Counted from the stretch's first letter, positions 27,328-37,484 are shown. The stretch is 64,000 nucleotides of DNA from Blattabacterium cuenoti STAT (GCF_003573915.1 NZ_AP014608.1:360001-424000); one strand, 5' to 3'. Program-made: numbers and translations. The notes: generated by a model from the sequence alone, not told the origin.

Positions 27328-28377
27328 TTATGTTTTTAATAGTTTTTTCATAATTTCTTTTCTCCTAAATTTACTCAATAAATTTTTCGTAAAATGAGAT
27401 ATAAAAAAAATATTTTTTGGTTTATAAAATTTTTTGTTTCCATTAAAAATGGAATCTGGAATATGCAATGAAAAAGGCTTTCCTTCAATAACTAATACTA
27501 TTTTTTCTCCTAAAATTTTATCTGGAATTGAGGATATAAAAAATCTTTTTTCATAAGGAATAAAAAAACTAATTTCTTTTTCTATTAATTCAGGAATAAT
27601 TTTAATTCCACCACTATTAATTACATTGTCATATCTACCTATCCAAGTAAATGTATTTTCAGATATCATATGAACAATATCATTTGTTTGAAGAAATGAA
27701 TCCATACAACATGTAGAAAAAATTTTCAAGCAATTCCTATCGTCTACACTTAAAATGATATCTTTAAATGATTTATAAAAAGTAGATCTGTTAGATCCAT
27801 TGACTTTTTTCATAGCTATGTGGCCTGAAGTTTCTGTCATACCATAAGTAGCATAACAAATTGTTGAAATATTTTTCAATTTTTTTTCTAAAAAAATTGA
27901 AATAGAATATCCTCCTATTAAAACGATTTTAATATATTTCAAATATTTTAAACTAAAAAAAACTTGTACAGGAACCATTGATGTGATATCAAAATATTCT
28001 TTAATATTTTTTAAAGGATTAGATGATGGAGGAGTACAATATATTTTCCATTTAAAAATAATAGCACGAACTAAAAACATTTTAGATGCTATAAAATCTG
28101 GAGACAAACATAACAATCCTTTAATTCCTCTTTTTTTATTAAGTTTTAAAAATTCTACAGTTCTTACAGCTCTTTTATACATATGTTCTTTACGTAAAGA
28201 AAGAATTTTAGGAATTCCTGTTGTTCCAGAAGATAGAGATAATATTATAGGTTTATTATTAAACCAATCTTTTAAAAAAGAAAAAATAGATTTTTTCCAA
28301 TTATTATTTTTTTCATTTTGTTTTTTTAAAATAAAAGAAGAAAATATTTTTTCTTTTGAAGAAAAATCGATCCACAT
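27328..28377 (-). CDS. menE: o-Succinylbenzoate-CoA ligase
   Basis: MenE activates o-succinylbenzoate with ATP and CoA in menaquinone synthesis. The adenylate-forming P-loop SLSSGTTGIPK is at 47-57, the YGMTET motif is present, and WIGRYDNVINSGGIKI carries the second core motif. At 349 residues it is shorter than E. coli MenE (451), lacking part of the N-terminal region. Position immediately after menC (3-base gap) settles the substrate among related ligases. The C-terminal subdomain ending in the KFRRKEI lysine region is retained. Confidence 0.92.
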   Translation of the reverse strand: MWIDFSSKEKIFSSFILKKQNEKNNNWKKSIFSFLKDWFNNKPIILSLSSGTTGIPKILSLRKEHMYKRAVRTVEFLKLNKKRGIKGLLCLSPDFIASKMFLVRAIIFKWKIYCTPPSSNPLKNIKEYFDITSMVPVQVFFSLKYLKYIKIVLIGGYSISIFLEKKLKNISTICYATYGMTETSGHIAMKKVNGSNRSTFYKSFKDIILSVDDRNCLKIFSTCCMDSFLQTNDIVHMISENTFTWIGRYDNVINSGGIKIIPELIEKEISFFIPYEKRFFISSIPDKILGEKIVLVIEGKPFSLHIPDSIFNGNKKFYKPKNIFFISHFTKNLLSKFRRKEIMKKLLKT

Positions 28378-28380
28378 TTT

Positions 28381-29457
28381 TTATTTTAATAATGTTTCTA
28401 TTTTCCATTTTATAAATGGATTATACCAAATAATCCCTTTCTTTATTTCTAAAGGAGAAATCCAATTTTTTGGATATAGCTCTCCTGTATTTAATCCATG
28501 TGTATTAAAATTATTATATTTTTTCTGCATTATAAAGGTCCATTGAGCAATCGCATTAATTCCGATATTACTCTCTAAAGAAGAACTAATATACCATTTT
28601 ATTTTTCTTTTATTAGCTTCCAGTATCCATTCTTCAGATCCAAAAAATCCACCATTTATACTAGGTTTTAGTATAATATATTGAGGACTAATAATATCCA
28701 ATAATTTTTTTTTTTTTTTTAATTCATAAATATTTACTAATTCTTCGTCTAATCCTATAGGTAATTTTGATTTTTTACATATTTTTTCCATATCCTTCCA
28801 GTTTCCAGATAATATGGGTTGTTCTATTAAATCAATAATTCCTAAATCATAAAATTTATTTAAATAATAAAAAACTTTTTTAGTTTTTTTAAAACAACCA
28901 TTTGCATCTAAACGTATTTTTATAAATGGATATTTTTTTTTTATTTTTTTTAAAATAAGATATTGGTCATCAATAAATTTTATATTTATTTTCATTTTTA
29001 TCAATGAAAAACCTTTAATAATTTGATCTTCTATTTTTTCTATTGCGTATTTTTTTTCTTTTTTAAAAGAATTTAACCAAATTAAACTATTTATAGAAAT
29101 TCCCTTTCTACCAGAAGTAAATTCAGAGTGGTATAATATAGGAAACTTATTTTTTAAGCTTAAAAAAGCTTGTTCTAATCCAAATAAAATAGATGAATAA
29201 GAAATATGTTTATAATAAAAAGAAATTTCTATCTTCTTTAAAAACAGAATTTTTTTGGAAATATTTTTTAATTCCAATTCAAATTTTTTTAAGTTTTTTA
29301 AAGCAAATTGATCTAATATTGGATTACACTCTCCTATTCCTATTTTATTTTTTTGTGTTAAAATAATAAACCATATAATATTTTTTTGAAATATTCTATT
29401 AGAATTAAATATTTTTTTTTTAAAAAAAAATATTTGTTTTTTTAAAAAACAATTCAA
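28381..29457 (-). CDS. menC: o-Succinylbenzoate synthase
   Basis: MenC dehydrates SHCHC to o-succinylbenzoate. It is an enolase-superfamily enzyme: the LIKMKI lysine, RLDANG aspartate, LIEQP glutamate, GLDEEL aspartate and ILKPSINGG lysine are all visible in order. The only in-frame start is TTG at 29457, since a stop codon lies two codons upstream. The coding strand contains sixteen consecutive A (28705-28720) coding for lysines, crossed in frame. It follows the UPF0173 gene by 20 bases. Confidence 0.92.
   Translation of the reverse strand: MNCFLKKQIFFFKKKIFNSNRIFQKNIIWFIILTQKNKIGIGECNPILDQFALKNLKKFELELKNISKKILFLKKIEISFYYKHISYSSILFGLEQAFLSLKNKFPILYHSEFTSGRKGISINSLIWLNSFKKEKKYAIEKIEDQIIKGFSLIKMKINIKFIDDQYLILKKIKKKYPFIKIRLDANGCFKKTKKVFYYLNKFYDLGIIDLIEQPILSGNWKDMEKICKKSKLPIGLDEELVNIYELKKKKKLLDIISPQYIILKPSINGGFFGSEEWILEANKRKIKWYISSSLESNIGINAIAQWTFIMQKKYNNFNTHGLNTGELYPKNWISPLEIKKGIIWYNPFIKWKIETLLK
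28705..28720 (-). repeat. A16 homopolymer inside menC
   Basis: Sixteen consecutive A on the coding strand encode five lysines of the ELKKKKKLLD segment. The frame is intact as given. It is longer than the A12 tract at which topA is broken, so it should be at least as prone to replication or transcription slippage. Confidence 0.95.
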
Positions 29458-29477
29458 TTTCTAAATTTTTTCATTCA

Positions 29478-30164
29478 TTAAACACATATAGTTTTTCCTT
29501 TTTCTAATAAAATTAATTCTTTCCCTTTTTCAAAAAACTTTTTTTTTGCTTTTTCTTGATCAATTTGAATATCTTCAAAAGTATCATAATGAACTCCTAA
29601 TATTTTTTCAGATTTCAAAAAATTTGAAGCAATAATAGCTTCTTCTATATCCATAGTATATTTCCCTCCTATTGGTAAAATAGAAAGTTTTAATTTTCCA
29701 AAATAAGGAATAAGTTTCATTTCATACATAACAGATGTATCTCCTGATAAATATAGATTTCCTTCATCTGTATGTAAAAGGAAACCTCCTGGATTTCCTC
29801 CATAAGTACCATCGTTAAAAACACTAGAATGAGTAGCCCAAGTATATTTTAATTTTCCAAAAGGAAATGAGACAAAAGAACCATAGTTGATTCCATATGT
29901 TTTTATTCCTTTTTTGTAAAAGAAATTAGATATTTCATAATTAGAAATAACTAAAATATCATGAAAATTACGTGAAAATAATTCTACATCGGATACATGA
30001 TCGTAATGTGCATGAGTTAATAAAATATAATCTATTTTTGGAAAAAATTTTAAAAAATTTATATTGTTATAAATAGGATTTCCAGAAAAAAAAGGGTCTA
30101 TCAATAAATATTTTTCATGTATTTCTAATATACATGTACTATGAGAAAAAAAGGTAATTTTCAT
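29478..30164 (-). CDS. Metallo-beta-lactamase-fold hydrolase, UPF0173 type, in the men cluster
   Basis: The 228-residue protein starts MKITFFSHSTCILEIHEKYLL-like and carries the metal-binding THAHYDHVSD motif (His51, His53, Asp55, His56). Further ligand histidines are in THSSVF, SGDTSV and LGVHYDTF. UPF0173 proteins are predicted hydrolases of uncertain substrate. The start at 30164 leaves 14 bases after menA; an earlier in-frame start would overlap menA by 16. Placement between menA and menC suggests a role in menaquinone metabolism, where thioesterase (DHNA-CoA) or MenH-like activity would otherwise be needed. That role is inference only. Confidence 0.88.
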   Translation of the reverse strand: MKITFFSHSTCILEIHEKYLLIDPFFSGNPIYNNINFLKFFPKIDYILLTHAHYDHVSDVELFSRNFHDILVISNYEISNFFYKKGIKTYGINYGSFVSFPFGKLKYTWATHSSVFNDGTYGGNPGGFLLHTDEGNLYLSGDTSVMYEMKLIPYFGKLKLSILPIGGKYTMDIEEAIIASNFLKSEKILGVHYDTFEDIQIDQEKAKKKFFEKGKELILLEKGKTICV

Positions 30165-30178
30165 ATAATAATTTTTTT

Positions 30179-31084
30179 TTAATTTAAAAAACAAATTCCT
30201 ATACTAAATCCATATAAAAAAATAAGTATCACTAATTTTTTCAATTCTAAATCAAATATTTTATTTTCTTTTATAAAAATTATATTTCGAACATGCAATA
30301 TCAAAAAGATAAAAATAAAAATAAAAAAAAAACATTGGCAAACAGTTTTTTTATTCAAAAAAATAAAATATCCTCCTAAAAATATTGATATTAATATAAT
30401 AAATGTATGATATAATTTAGCATATTCTATCCCCAACCATACAGGTATAGTATATTTTTTGTTTTCACGGTCATTATCCAAATCTCTCATATTATTTAGA
30501 TTCAAAACTCCTACGTTTAAAAAACCTATAGATAAAGAAAGAAAAAATATATCCATAGATAAAATATGTGTATACAAAAAATAACTTCCTTCCACTGAAA
30601 GAATTCCAAAAAAAATCATAACAAATAAATCTCCCATTCCTGTTATATATCCATATGGACGAGATCCAATAGAATATCTTATTGAACTATATATACATAC
30701 TAGAATTCCTAAAAAATAAATAAAAAAAATTAAAATATTTTTCCATAAAATAGTCTGAAAAAGCAAAAAAAGACCAGAGAAAAAAGATAATACAGAAAAT
30801 ATAAAAATAGCTTTTTTCATTTCTGATAAAGAAATTAAACCACATTGAATTGTTCTTTTAGGACCTATTCGTCTAAAATTATCTACTCCTGTTATACTAT
30901 CTCCATAATCATTTGCAAAATTTGCTAAAATTTGTAATAATAAAGCAGTAGTAATACTTAGAATATAAGTAATTATACTTACGTTTTTTCTAGATTGAGA
31001 AATAAAAAAACTCAAAGTTATTCCAGAAAGAGATAAAGGTAAAGTATGAATACGAGCTGCACTAATCCAATATTTTAATTTCAT
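30179..31084 (-). CDS. menA: 1,4-Dihydroxy-2-naphthoate polyprenyltransferase
   Basis: MenA attaches the polyprenyl tail to dihydroxynaphthoate in the membrane. This UbiA-superfamily protein (301 residues) has about eight hydrophobic helices. It carries both aspartate motifs: [14 protein letters not shown] in the first half and [13 protein letters not shown] in the second. It overlaps menB by 4 bases (ATGA), indicating translational coupling. The prenyl diphosphate substrate is probably made by the synthase at 2270-3250. Confidence 0.94.
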   Translation of the reverse strand: MKLKYWISAARIHTLPLSLSGITLSFFISQSRKNVSIITYILSITTALLLQILANFANDYGDSITGVDNFRRIGPKRTIQCGLISLSEMKKAIFIFSVLSFFSGLFLLFQTILWKNILIFFIYFLGILVCIYSSIRYSIGSRPYGYITGMGDLFVMIFFGILSVEGSYFLYTHILSMDIFFLSLSIGFLNVGVLNLNNMRDLDNDRENKKYTIPVWLGIEYAKLYHTFIILISIFLGGYFIFLNKKTVCQCFFFIFIFIFLILHVRNIIFIKENKIFDLELKKLVILIFLYGFSIGICFLN

Positions 31085-31905
31085 AAAAATTTCGTAAATT
31101 TTTTAAAATTTGGAGTTCTTTTTTCTAAAAAGGCTTTTTTTCCTTCTTGAGATTCTTCCATTAAATAAAACATTAAAGTAGCGTCTCCTGTTAATTGCAT
31201 TAAACCATGTTGTCCATCCAATTCAGCATTTAAACTTCGTTTTATCATTCTTAAAGACATTGGACTTCTTTTCTGTATAATTTTACACCATTCTATAGTT
31301 TTTTTTTCCAATTCCTTTTTCTTTACTACTTTATTGATCAATCCCATTTCTAAAGCTTCTTTAGCTGTATATTCTTTACATAAAAACCACATTTCTCGTG
31401 TTTTTTTTTGTCCAATATGACGAGCTAAATATGAACATCCAAATCCACCATCAAAAGAGCCAACTTTTGGACCTACTTGACTAAAAATAGCATTATCAGA
31501 GGCTATTGTCAAATCACAAACAACATGTAAAACATGCCCTCCTCCTATTGCATATCCATTAACCATAGCTATAACCGGTTTAGGAATTTCTCTTATTTTT
31601 TTATAAAAATCTAAAATATTTAATCTTGGAATTCCATCTTTACCTAAATATCCACCCATTCCTCTTGTAGTTTGGTCGCCTCCAGAACAAAAAGATTTTT
31701 CTCCAGATCCAGTTATAATTAATACATCTATATCATTTCTATTTCCACATATATCTATAGCATCTATCATTTCATTAACTGTTTCTACACGAAATGCATT
31801 ATGACACCATGGTCTATTAATCTCTATTTTAGAAATACCTTCTCCAAAAAAAAATAAAATATCTTCATATTTTTTAACAGATATCCAATTTATACTAGAA
31901 TTCAT
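31081..31905 (-). CDS. menB: 1,4-Dihydroxy-2-naphthoyl-CoA synthase
   Basis: MenB closes the second ring of the naphthoquinone from o-succinylbenzoyl-CoA. The crotonase-fold protein (274 residues) shows [37 protein letters not shown] and [20 protein letters not shown], which separate MenB from general enoyl-CoA hydratases. It is the first gene of menB-menA-UPF0173-menC-menE. menF and menD are not in the window. Confidence 0.96.
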   Translation of the reverse strand: MNSSINWISVKKYEDILFFFGEGISKIEINRPWCHNAFRVETVNEMIDAIDICGNRNDIDVLIITGSGEKSFCSGGDQTTRGMGGYLGKDGIPRLNILDFYKKIREIPKPVIAMVNGYAIGGGHVLHVVCDLTIASDNAIFSQVGPKVGSFDGGFGCSYLARHIGQKKTREMWFLCKEYTAKEALEMGLINKVVKKKELEKKTIEWCKIIQKRSPMSLRMIKRSLNAELDGQHGLMQLTGDATLMFYLMEESQEGKKAFLEKRTPNFKKFTKFL

Positions 31906-31973
31906 AATAAAAAAATTAAAAATTGATGTTTATTTTTATTATACAAAATAACAAAAAAATATATTTTCATGTT

Positions 31974-32384
31974 ATGTACCAAAATATATTATTTATATCT
32001 ACAGGAGTTTTAATAAGTATTATAGAAATGATTTTTTTCATAAAATTTATGAAAAAATGGTTTTCGGAAATACAATTTATTCCATTAAAAAAATTTCAGT
32101 ATCTTTTAACTGAAGCTCCTACTGAATTTTTTATAGTTTTAATTTTTTCTTATGCTTCTAGTGCATTATTAGGAAGTATGATAACTGCTTTCTTTATAAA
32201 AAATGCGAAAAAAGCTTATGCTATATTAACTGGATTTATTTTATTTATCATTACATTATTTCATATGTTTTTTTATCCATTTCCATTATGGTTTAAAATA
32301 ATAATACATCCTATTCTTTTAATTTTTTCATGTATAGGAGGAAATATTATAGAATTTTTACAAAGAAAAAAATGGATAAATTAA
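31974..32384 (+). CDS. Small integral membrane protein, unknown function
   Basis: The protein of about 136 residues has four likely membrane helices. Helix 1 is in the first 25 residues; a loop with the motif EAPTEFF precedes helix 2, which contains SYASSALLGSMITAFF; two further helices lie in GFILFIITLFHMFF and IIIHPILLIFSCIGG. A similar four-helix family occurs, from memory, widely in Bacteroidota without known function. ATG at 31974 is chosen because it leaves 68 bases to the divergent menB; ATG at 31926 is possible. The 3' end overlaps the convergent nhaD by 27 bases. Confidence 0.72.
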   Translation: MYQNILFISTGVLISIIEMIFFIKFMKKWFSEIQFIPLKKFQYLLTEAPTEFFIVLIFSYASSALLGSMITAFFIKNAKKAYAILTGFILFIITLFHMFFYPFPLWFKIIIHPILLIFSCIGGNIIEFLQRKKWIN

Positions 32385-33629
32385 TAAATAAATAAATCCA
32401 GACATATATCCTATTAAAGCAATCCAACTTATTTTTTTTAAATACCAAAAAAAATCTATTTTTTCCATACTCATAGCCGATACACCAGAAGCAGATCCTA
32501 TAAGAAGAAGGCTTCCTCCTGTTCCAGAAACATAAGCAATAAAATGCCATAAATCATGATTTATGGGATAAGAAAACATATTTATAGTAGCGGCTACTAA
32601 AGGAACATTATCTATAATAGAAGAAATTAATCCAAATAAAAAAATTGTAATTTTCCATGTAAAAACAGTTTCATTAATCCAATGAGATAAACTATATAAT
32701 TTTCCTATAGATTCTAATGAAGAAACAGAAAGTAAAATACCAAAAAAAAATAAGATACTAGATATATCTACTTTTTTAAGTATTTCATCTAAAATAGATT
32801 GATCTCTATATTTCTTAGAAACTATAAAAAGCATAATTCCTAAAGAAAACATTATTCCCATATACGGAGGAATTCCAATTATAGTTTTAAAAAATGGAAC
32901 AAGCAACATTAAAAATAAACCTAACTTTAACATAAAAAAACCTCTACTTAGATAATATTTTGATATATCATTTTTTTTTATTTGAATATTTCCATTAAAA
33001 ATAGGCATATAAGATGCTATTAAAGTAGAAATAAACATACATAATACAGATGGAATGAATAATTTTTTTATAAGAGAAGTTGTAGTTACTTTATTAGAAA
33101 TCCATAACATAGTTGTTGTTATATCTCCAATTGGAGACCAAACTCCTCCTGCATTAGCAGATATAATAACTAAACCTAAATAATATAAACGATTTTTGTA
33201 ATTAGAAATCGTTTTTTTCAAAATGGAAATTAAAACCATAGTAGCTGTAAGATTGTCTATTATAGCAGATAATAAAAAAGAAACTATACTTATAATCCAT
33301 AAAAATTTTCGTTTTGTATTCGTGAAAATTAATTCTTTAATAGCTTCAAATCCAGAATATCTTTCAATAATAGCAATAATAGACATAGCTCCAATAAGAA
33401 AAAAAACAATTTCAGATACTTTTCCTAGATGAAATAATAATAAATATTTAGAATCTTTTTTTAAAATTAAATGTTTTCCTAATTCATATTCATATACAGG
33501 AATATCTAAGAATATAATTAAAGACCAACAAATAACGGCCATCAAAATAGATGGAATAACTTTATTTACAGAAATATAATTTTCAATAGTAATCAATAGA
33601 TATCCAAAGATAAAAATTAAGATTATCAT
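32358..33629 (-). CDS. nhaD: Sodium/proton antiporter, NhaD type
   Basis: The 423-residue protein has about eleven hydrophobic helices of the ion-transporter superfamily. Conserved parts include SAIIDNLTATMVLISIL, NAGGVWSPIGDITTTMLW and SIIDNVPLVAATINM, the paired D-N helices expected of NhaD. The C-terminal GTGGSLLLIGSASGVSAM segment also fits. It would exchange Na+ for H+ across the inner membrane. It is the last gene of the long minus-strand block, 39 bases after eno, and overlaps the opposite membrane-protein gene at its 3' end. Confidence 0.88.
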   Translation of the reverse strand: MIILIFIFGYLLITIENYISVNKVIPSILMAVICWSLIIFLDIPVYEYELGKHLILKKDSKYLLLFHLGKVSEIVFFLIGAMSIIAIIERYSGFEAIKELIFTNTKRKFLWIISIVSFLLSAIIDNLTATMVLISILKKTISNYKNRLYYLGLVIISANAGGVWSPIGDITTTMLWISNKVTTTSLIKKLFIPSVLCMFISTLIASYMPIFNGNIQIKKNDISKYYLSRGFFMLKLGLFLMLLVPFFKTIIGIPPYMGIMFSLGIMLFIVSKKYRDQSILDEILKKVDISSILFFFGILLSVSSLESIGKLYSLSHWINETVFTWKITIFLFGLISSIIDNVPLVAATINMFSYPINHDLWHFIAYVSGTGGSLLLIGSASGVSAMSMEKIDFFWYLKKISWIALIGYMSGFIYLLIYPFFSL

Positions 33630-33668
33630 TGATTTTATATTTCCCTATTATTCTATATTGATGAATAT

Positions 33669-34958
33669 TTAACTCCATTTTGAATAAAATGAATATTTTC
33701 CAAGTGTATTTTCAATACGTAATAATTGATTATATTTTGAAATTCGTTCGGAACGACATAAAGAACCTGTTTTAATTTGTTCAATATTAAATGCAACAGA
33801 AAGATCTGCTATAAAAGAATCTTCAGTATCTCCAGAACGATGAGAAATAATACTTTTATATTTATTTTTTTTAGCTATATTAATTGTTTCAATTGTTTCT
33901 GTTAAAGTTCCTACTTGATTAAGTTTAATTAAAATAGAATTTGCAATTTTTTCTTTTACTCCTTTATTTAATCTTTTTGCTTGTGTAACAAAAATATCAT
34001 CTCCAACTAATTGGATTTTATCTCCCATTTCGTGAGTCAGTAATTTCCATCCTTCCCAATCATTTTGATCCATTCCATCTTCAATAGATATAATTGGATA
34101 TTTTCTAATTAAATAAGATAAATAACGAACGTGTTCTTCTTTTGATTTTATATTGGTTTCTTTTTTTGATTTTTTAAAATGTGAATAATCGTATTGATTA
34201 TTTTTATAAAACTCAGAAGCTGCACAATCTATAGCTATTGCTATTTGATCATAAGGTTCATAATTTGCTATATGTATAGCTTCTAATATAGTATCTAGTA
34301 CTTCTTCAATTCCATTATCAAAATTAGGAGAAAAACCACCTTCATCTCCTACATTTGTAGAAAAACCTTTTTCATCTAAAATATTTTTTAAATGATAAAA
34401 AACTTTATGACCCATTTGAAGTGCTTCTATAAAAGAATTTGCTTTTACAGGAACTATCATAAATTCTTGAAAAATTATAGAAGAAATATTTGAATGTTTT
34501 CCTCCATTTACAATGTTTATTAAAGGAATGGGAAGTGAATAGGTATAAACCCCTCCTATATATTTATAAAGAGGAAGATTTAATTCATTAGATGCTGCTT
34601 TTGCAGTTGCTAAAGATACAGCTAAAATAGCGTTAGAACCCAATCTTTTTTTGTTTATTGTTCCATCTAATTTTAACATTAGTTGATCAATACAAATTTG
34701 ATCTAAAATAGATTTTCCAATCAATTCAGGAGCAATAATGTCATTAACATTTTGAATTGCTTTTAATACTCCTTTTCCAAAAAAAATATTTTCTTTATTA
34801 TCACGTAATTCAAAAGTTTCATATTTTCCTACTGATGTTCCAGACGGAACAGAAGCACGTCCTAATATGTCATTTTCTGTTATCACATCCACTTCTACAG
34901 TAGGATTTCCTCTAGAATCCAATATTTGTCTAGCTTGAATACTTTTAATTTTACTCAT
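33669..34958 (-). CDS. eno: Enolase
   Basis: Enolase converts 2-phosphoglycerate to phosphoenolpyruvate. The 429-residue protein begins with IKSIQARQILDSRGNPTVEVDV. It contains GDEGGFSPN, the metal ligands in AIDCAASEF and SIEDGMD, LVGDDIFVTQ, and the signature IANSILIKLNQVGTLTETI followed by SHRSGDTEDSFIADL. It overlaps the end of rplQ by 8 bases, so glycolysis is coupled to the ribosomal protein transcript. No residues are missing. Confidence 0.97.
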   Translation of the reverse strand: MSKIKSIQARQILDSRGNPTVEVDVITENDILGRASVPSGTSVGKYETFELRDNKENIFFGKGVLKAIQNVNDIIAPELIGKSILDQICIDQLMLKLDGTINKKRLGSNAILAVSLATAKAASNELNLPLYKYIGGVYTYSLPIPLINIVNGGKHSNISSIIFQEFMIVPVKANSFIEALQMGHKVFYHLKNILDEKGFSTNVGDEGGFSPNFDNGIEEVLDTILEAIHIANYEPYDQIAIAIDCAASEFYKNNQYDYSHFKKSKKETNIKSKEEHVRYLSYLIRKYPIISIEDGMDQNDWEGWKLLTHEMGDKIQLVGDDIFVTQAKRLNKGVKEKIANSILIKLNQVGTLTETIETINIAKKNKYKSIISHRSGDTEDSFIADLSVAFNIEQIKTGSLCRSERISKYNQLLRIENTLGKYSFYSKWS

Positions 34959-35391
34959 TATTCAATTTTTTATTTTTTTTCTTACTTCTTCTTATTCTTA
35001 TAGACTTTTTTTCTTTTTTATGAGTATAAATTTTATTGAAATCTACTAATTCTATAAGAGAAAGAGAAGCATGATCGCCAGTACGGAATCCAATTTTAAT
35101 TATTCTAGTATATCCTCCAGTACGTTCTCGTACTTTTTGAAAAGTATCTTTAAATAATTCTGATACCGCTATTTTATCTTTTAAATATGAAAAAATATTT
35201 CTTTTAGAATGAGTAGTATCAATTTTTGATTTTGTAATAATAGGTTCCACATATTTTCTCAAGGCTTTTGCTTTAGCTAAAGTAGTAAAAATTCTTTTTT
35301 TTTTGATAAGAGAAGAAGCTATATTAGAAAGAAGAGATTTACGATGTCCATATTTTCTTCCTAAATGATTATTCTTATTTCTATGATTCAT
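34951..35391 (-). CDS. rplQ: Ribosomal protein L17
   Basis: L17 sits near the exit of the large-subunit tunnel. The N-terminal GRKYGHRKSLLSNIASSLI and the later TGGYTRIIKIGFRTGDHASLSLIELVDF match the family. The 146 residues exceed E. coli L17 (127) by a lysine/arginine-rich C-terminal tail, which overlaps the eno start. It follows rpoA by 7 bases as in other alpha operons. Confidence 0.96.
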   Translation of the reverse strand: MNHRNKNNHLGRKYGHRKSLLSNIASSLIKKKRIFTTLAKAKALRKYVEPIITKSKIDTTHSKRNIFSYLKDKIAVSELFKDTFQKVRERTGGYTRIIKIGFRTGDHASLSLIELVDFNKIYTHKKEKKSIRIRRSKKKNKKLNNE

Positions 35392-35398
35392 TAATAAT

Positions 35399-36427
35399 TT
35401 AGTATGTGTTTGTTTTTTCTTTCAATTTTTTTAACTGAAATTCTTCTATATTCATTCCAAAATATAAACCTTTTTCTTTCATTTTATTTTCTAATTCATC
35501 TAAAGATTTTTTTCCAAAATTTCTCATTTTCAACATATCGTTCCTTTTGCAACTTACTAAATCTTCTATAGTTGTTATAGAAGCAGATTCTAAACAATTT
35601 TTTGTACGAACAGAAAGATCCATATCATTTAATTTTGATTTTAACAATGCTCTAATTCTAACAAATTCTTCGTTATGTTTTTTATCCTTATTAATTTTTT
35701 CTTGTTTTTTTTCTCCTATTTTATCATAAGAAAATATAGAAAAATATTGAATTAATATTTTAGAAGCCTCCATTAAAGCTGATTTTGGACAAATAGACCC
35801 ATCTGTTTTAATCTCTAATGAAAGATTTTCAAAATCTGTTTTTTGTCCTACACGACAATTTTCTATTGTATATTTCACATTTTTAATAGGAGTAAAAATA
35901 GAATCTATGGAAATAGATTCTATTGAAGAAACTTCACAATTTTTATTTTTCTTATTTTCTTCTGCAGGAACATAACCTCTTCCTTCTTCAATAGTAAAAC
36001 TTATTTCTAAAGGAATTGATTCATCTTTATGACAAAGGATTAAATCTTCATTTAAAATTTGAAATCCAGAAATAAATTTGTTTAAAATTTTTCCTGTTAC
36101 TTTTTTTCCATAATTTATGGAAGCATTTACAACCTCTTTACAAGTTCCTGATATTTTTTGTTTAAAACGAAATTTTTTAAAATTTAAAACTATTTCAGTT
36201 ACATCCTCAATTACTCCTTTTATAGTAGAAAATTCATATTTAATTCCTTTAATCTTAATAGAAGTAACTGCAAATCCTTTTAAAGAACCTAATAAAACTC
36301 TTCTTAATGCATTTCCCAATGTAATCCCATATCCAGGCTCTAAAGGTTTTAAATGAAAAACTCCTTTTTTATCTGAAAATTCAGATATTGTAATTCTATC
36401 AGGTTTTACAAAATTTAGAATAGCCAT
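35399..36427 (-). CDS. rpoA: RNA polymerase alpha subunit
   Basis: The alpha dimer scaffolds RNA polymerase. The N-terminal domain (about 1-230) includes LEPGYGITLGNALRRVLLGSL. The C-terminal domain (about 265-325) carries LSVRTKNCLESASITTIEDLV and MRNFGKKSLDELENKM, the DNA- and regulator-contacting helix-hairpin-helix. A lysine/glutamate-rich linker joins them. Length 342 is slightly above average. It lies between rpsD and rplQ. This is the polymerase that may slip on the poly(A) tracts noted in topA and cdsA. Confidence 0.97.
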   Translation of the reverse strand: MAILNFVKPDRITISEFSDKKGVFHLKPLEPGYGITLGNALRRVLLGSLKGFAVTSIKIKGIKYEFSTIKGVIEDVTEIVLNFKKFRFKQKISGTCKEVVNASINYGKKVTGKILNKFISGFQILNEDLILCHKDESIPLEISFTIEEGRGYVPAEENKKNKNCEVSSIESISIDSIFTPIKNVKYTIENCRVGQKTDFENLSLEIKTDGSICPKSALMEASKILIQYFSIFSYDKIGEKKQEKINKDKKHNEEFVRIRALLKSKLNDMDLSVRTKNCLESASITTIEDLVSCKRNDMLKMRNFGKKSLDELENKMKEKGLYFGMNIEEFQLKKLKEKTNTY

Positions 36428-36453
36428 TTAATTTACTACTTACTTTACTATAT

Positions 36454-37065
36454 TTATTTTGAATAAAATTCAACAATTAATTGTTCTTTGATATTTTCTG
36501 GAATTTGAATTCTTTTAGGAATCATTCTAAACATCCCAAACATATTTTTTTCATCTAAAACTAGCCATTCTACTAATGGTCCTGTTTTTTTATTATATAT
36601 GGAATTTAATATAACAGGATGTTTTTTAGATTTTTCCTTAATTTCTATTTTATCCCCTGGTTTTAATCTAAAAGATGGAATATTCACTATTTTATTATTA
36701 ACGATGATATGTCTGTGAGAAACAATCTGACGAGCAGAAGATCGAGATGGAGCGAATTTTAACCTAAAAACTATATTATCTAAACGACTTTCACATGCTT
36801 GCAATAATAACTCTCCAGTTATTCCTTTTTTTCTTGAAGCCTCAAAAAATAAACTTTCAAATTGTCGTTCTAATATTCCATAAGTATATCTTGCTTTTTG
36901 TTTTTCTATTAATTGAATAAAATATTCTGAACGTTTACCTCTACGACGATTATTTCCGTGTTGTCCAGATGGATATTTTCTTCTTTCAAAATATTTATCT
37001 TCTCCGTAAATACATTCTCCGAATCTTCTAGAAATTTTAGTTTTAGGTCCTATATATTTTGCCAT
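36454..37065 (-). CDS. rpsD: Ribosomal protein S4
   Basis: S4 is a primary 16S-binding assembly protein. From the ATG at 37065 ([17 protein letters not shown]) it has 203 residues; the longer frame adds nine atypical residues. The S4 RNA-binding domain reads [20 protein letters not shown] followed by [11 protein letters not shown]. It follows rpsK by 23 bases. Confidence 0.97.
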   Translation of the reverse strand: MAKYIGPKTKISRRFGECIYGEDKYFERRKYPSGQHGNNRRRGKRSEYFIQLIEKQKARYTYGILERQFESLFFEASRKKGITGELLLQACESRLDNIVFRLKFAPSRSSARQIVSHRHIIVNNKIVNIPSFRLKPGDKIEIKEKSKKHPVILNSIYNKKTGPLVEWLVLDEKNMFGMFRMIPKRIQIPENIKEQLIVEFYSK

Positions 37066-37088
37066 AATTTTTTTATCTTGAAAAAATA

Positions 37089-37484
37089 TCAAACTCTCCT
37101 CCTTTTAGGAGGACGACAACCATTATGAGGTAATGGAGTTATATCCTTTATTATCGTTACTGTAATTCCAGAATTACTTAATGCACGTATAGCTGCATCT
37201 CTTCCTGCGCCAGGTCCTTTAACTTTAACTTCTACTTTTTTAAGCCCAGCATTTAATCCTTTTTTTGCTACATTTTCTGCTACCATTTGAGCTGCATATG
37301 GTGTATTTTTTTTAGAACCTTTAAAATTCATTTTTCCAGCAGAAGACCATGCTATCACATCACCTTTTTTATTTGTTAAGGTTATAATAATATTATTAAA
37401 AGTAGCTTGAATATGAGCTTCCCCTAAAGAATCTACGATAACTGATTTCTTTTTGTTATTTTTCGCCGATGATGATTTTACCAT
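37089..37484 (-). CDS. rpsK: Ribosomal protein S11
   Basis: S11 lines the small-subunit platform at the E-site mRNA path. The 131-residue protein has [35 protein letters not shown] and the basic ending [12 protein letters not shown]. It lies 4 bases after rpsM and leads into rpsD. Confidence 0.97.
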   Translation of the reverse strand: MVKSSSAKNNKKKSVIVDSLGEAHIQATFNNIIITLTNKKGDVIAWSSAGKMNFKGSKKNTPYAAQMVAENVAKKGLNAGLKKVEVKVKGPGAGRDAAIRALSNSGITVTIIKDITPLPHNGCRPPKRRRV

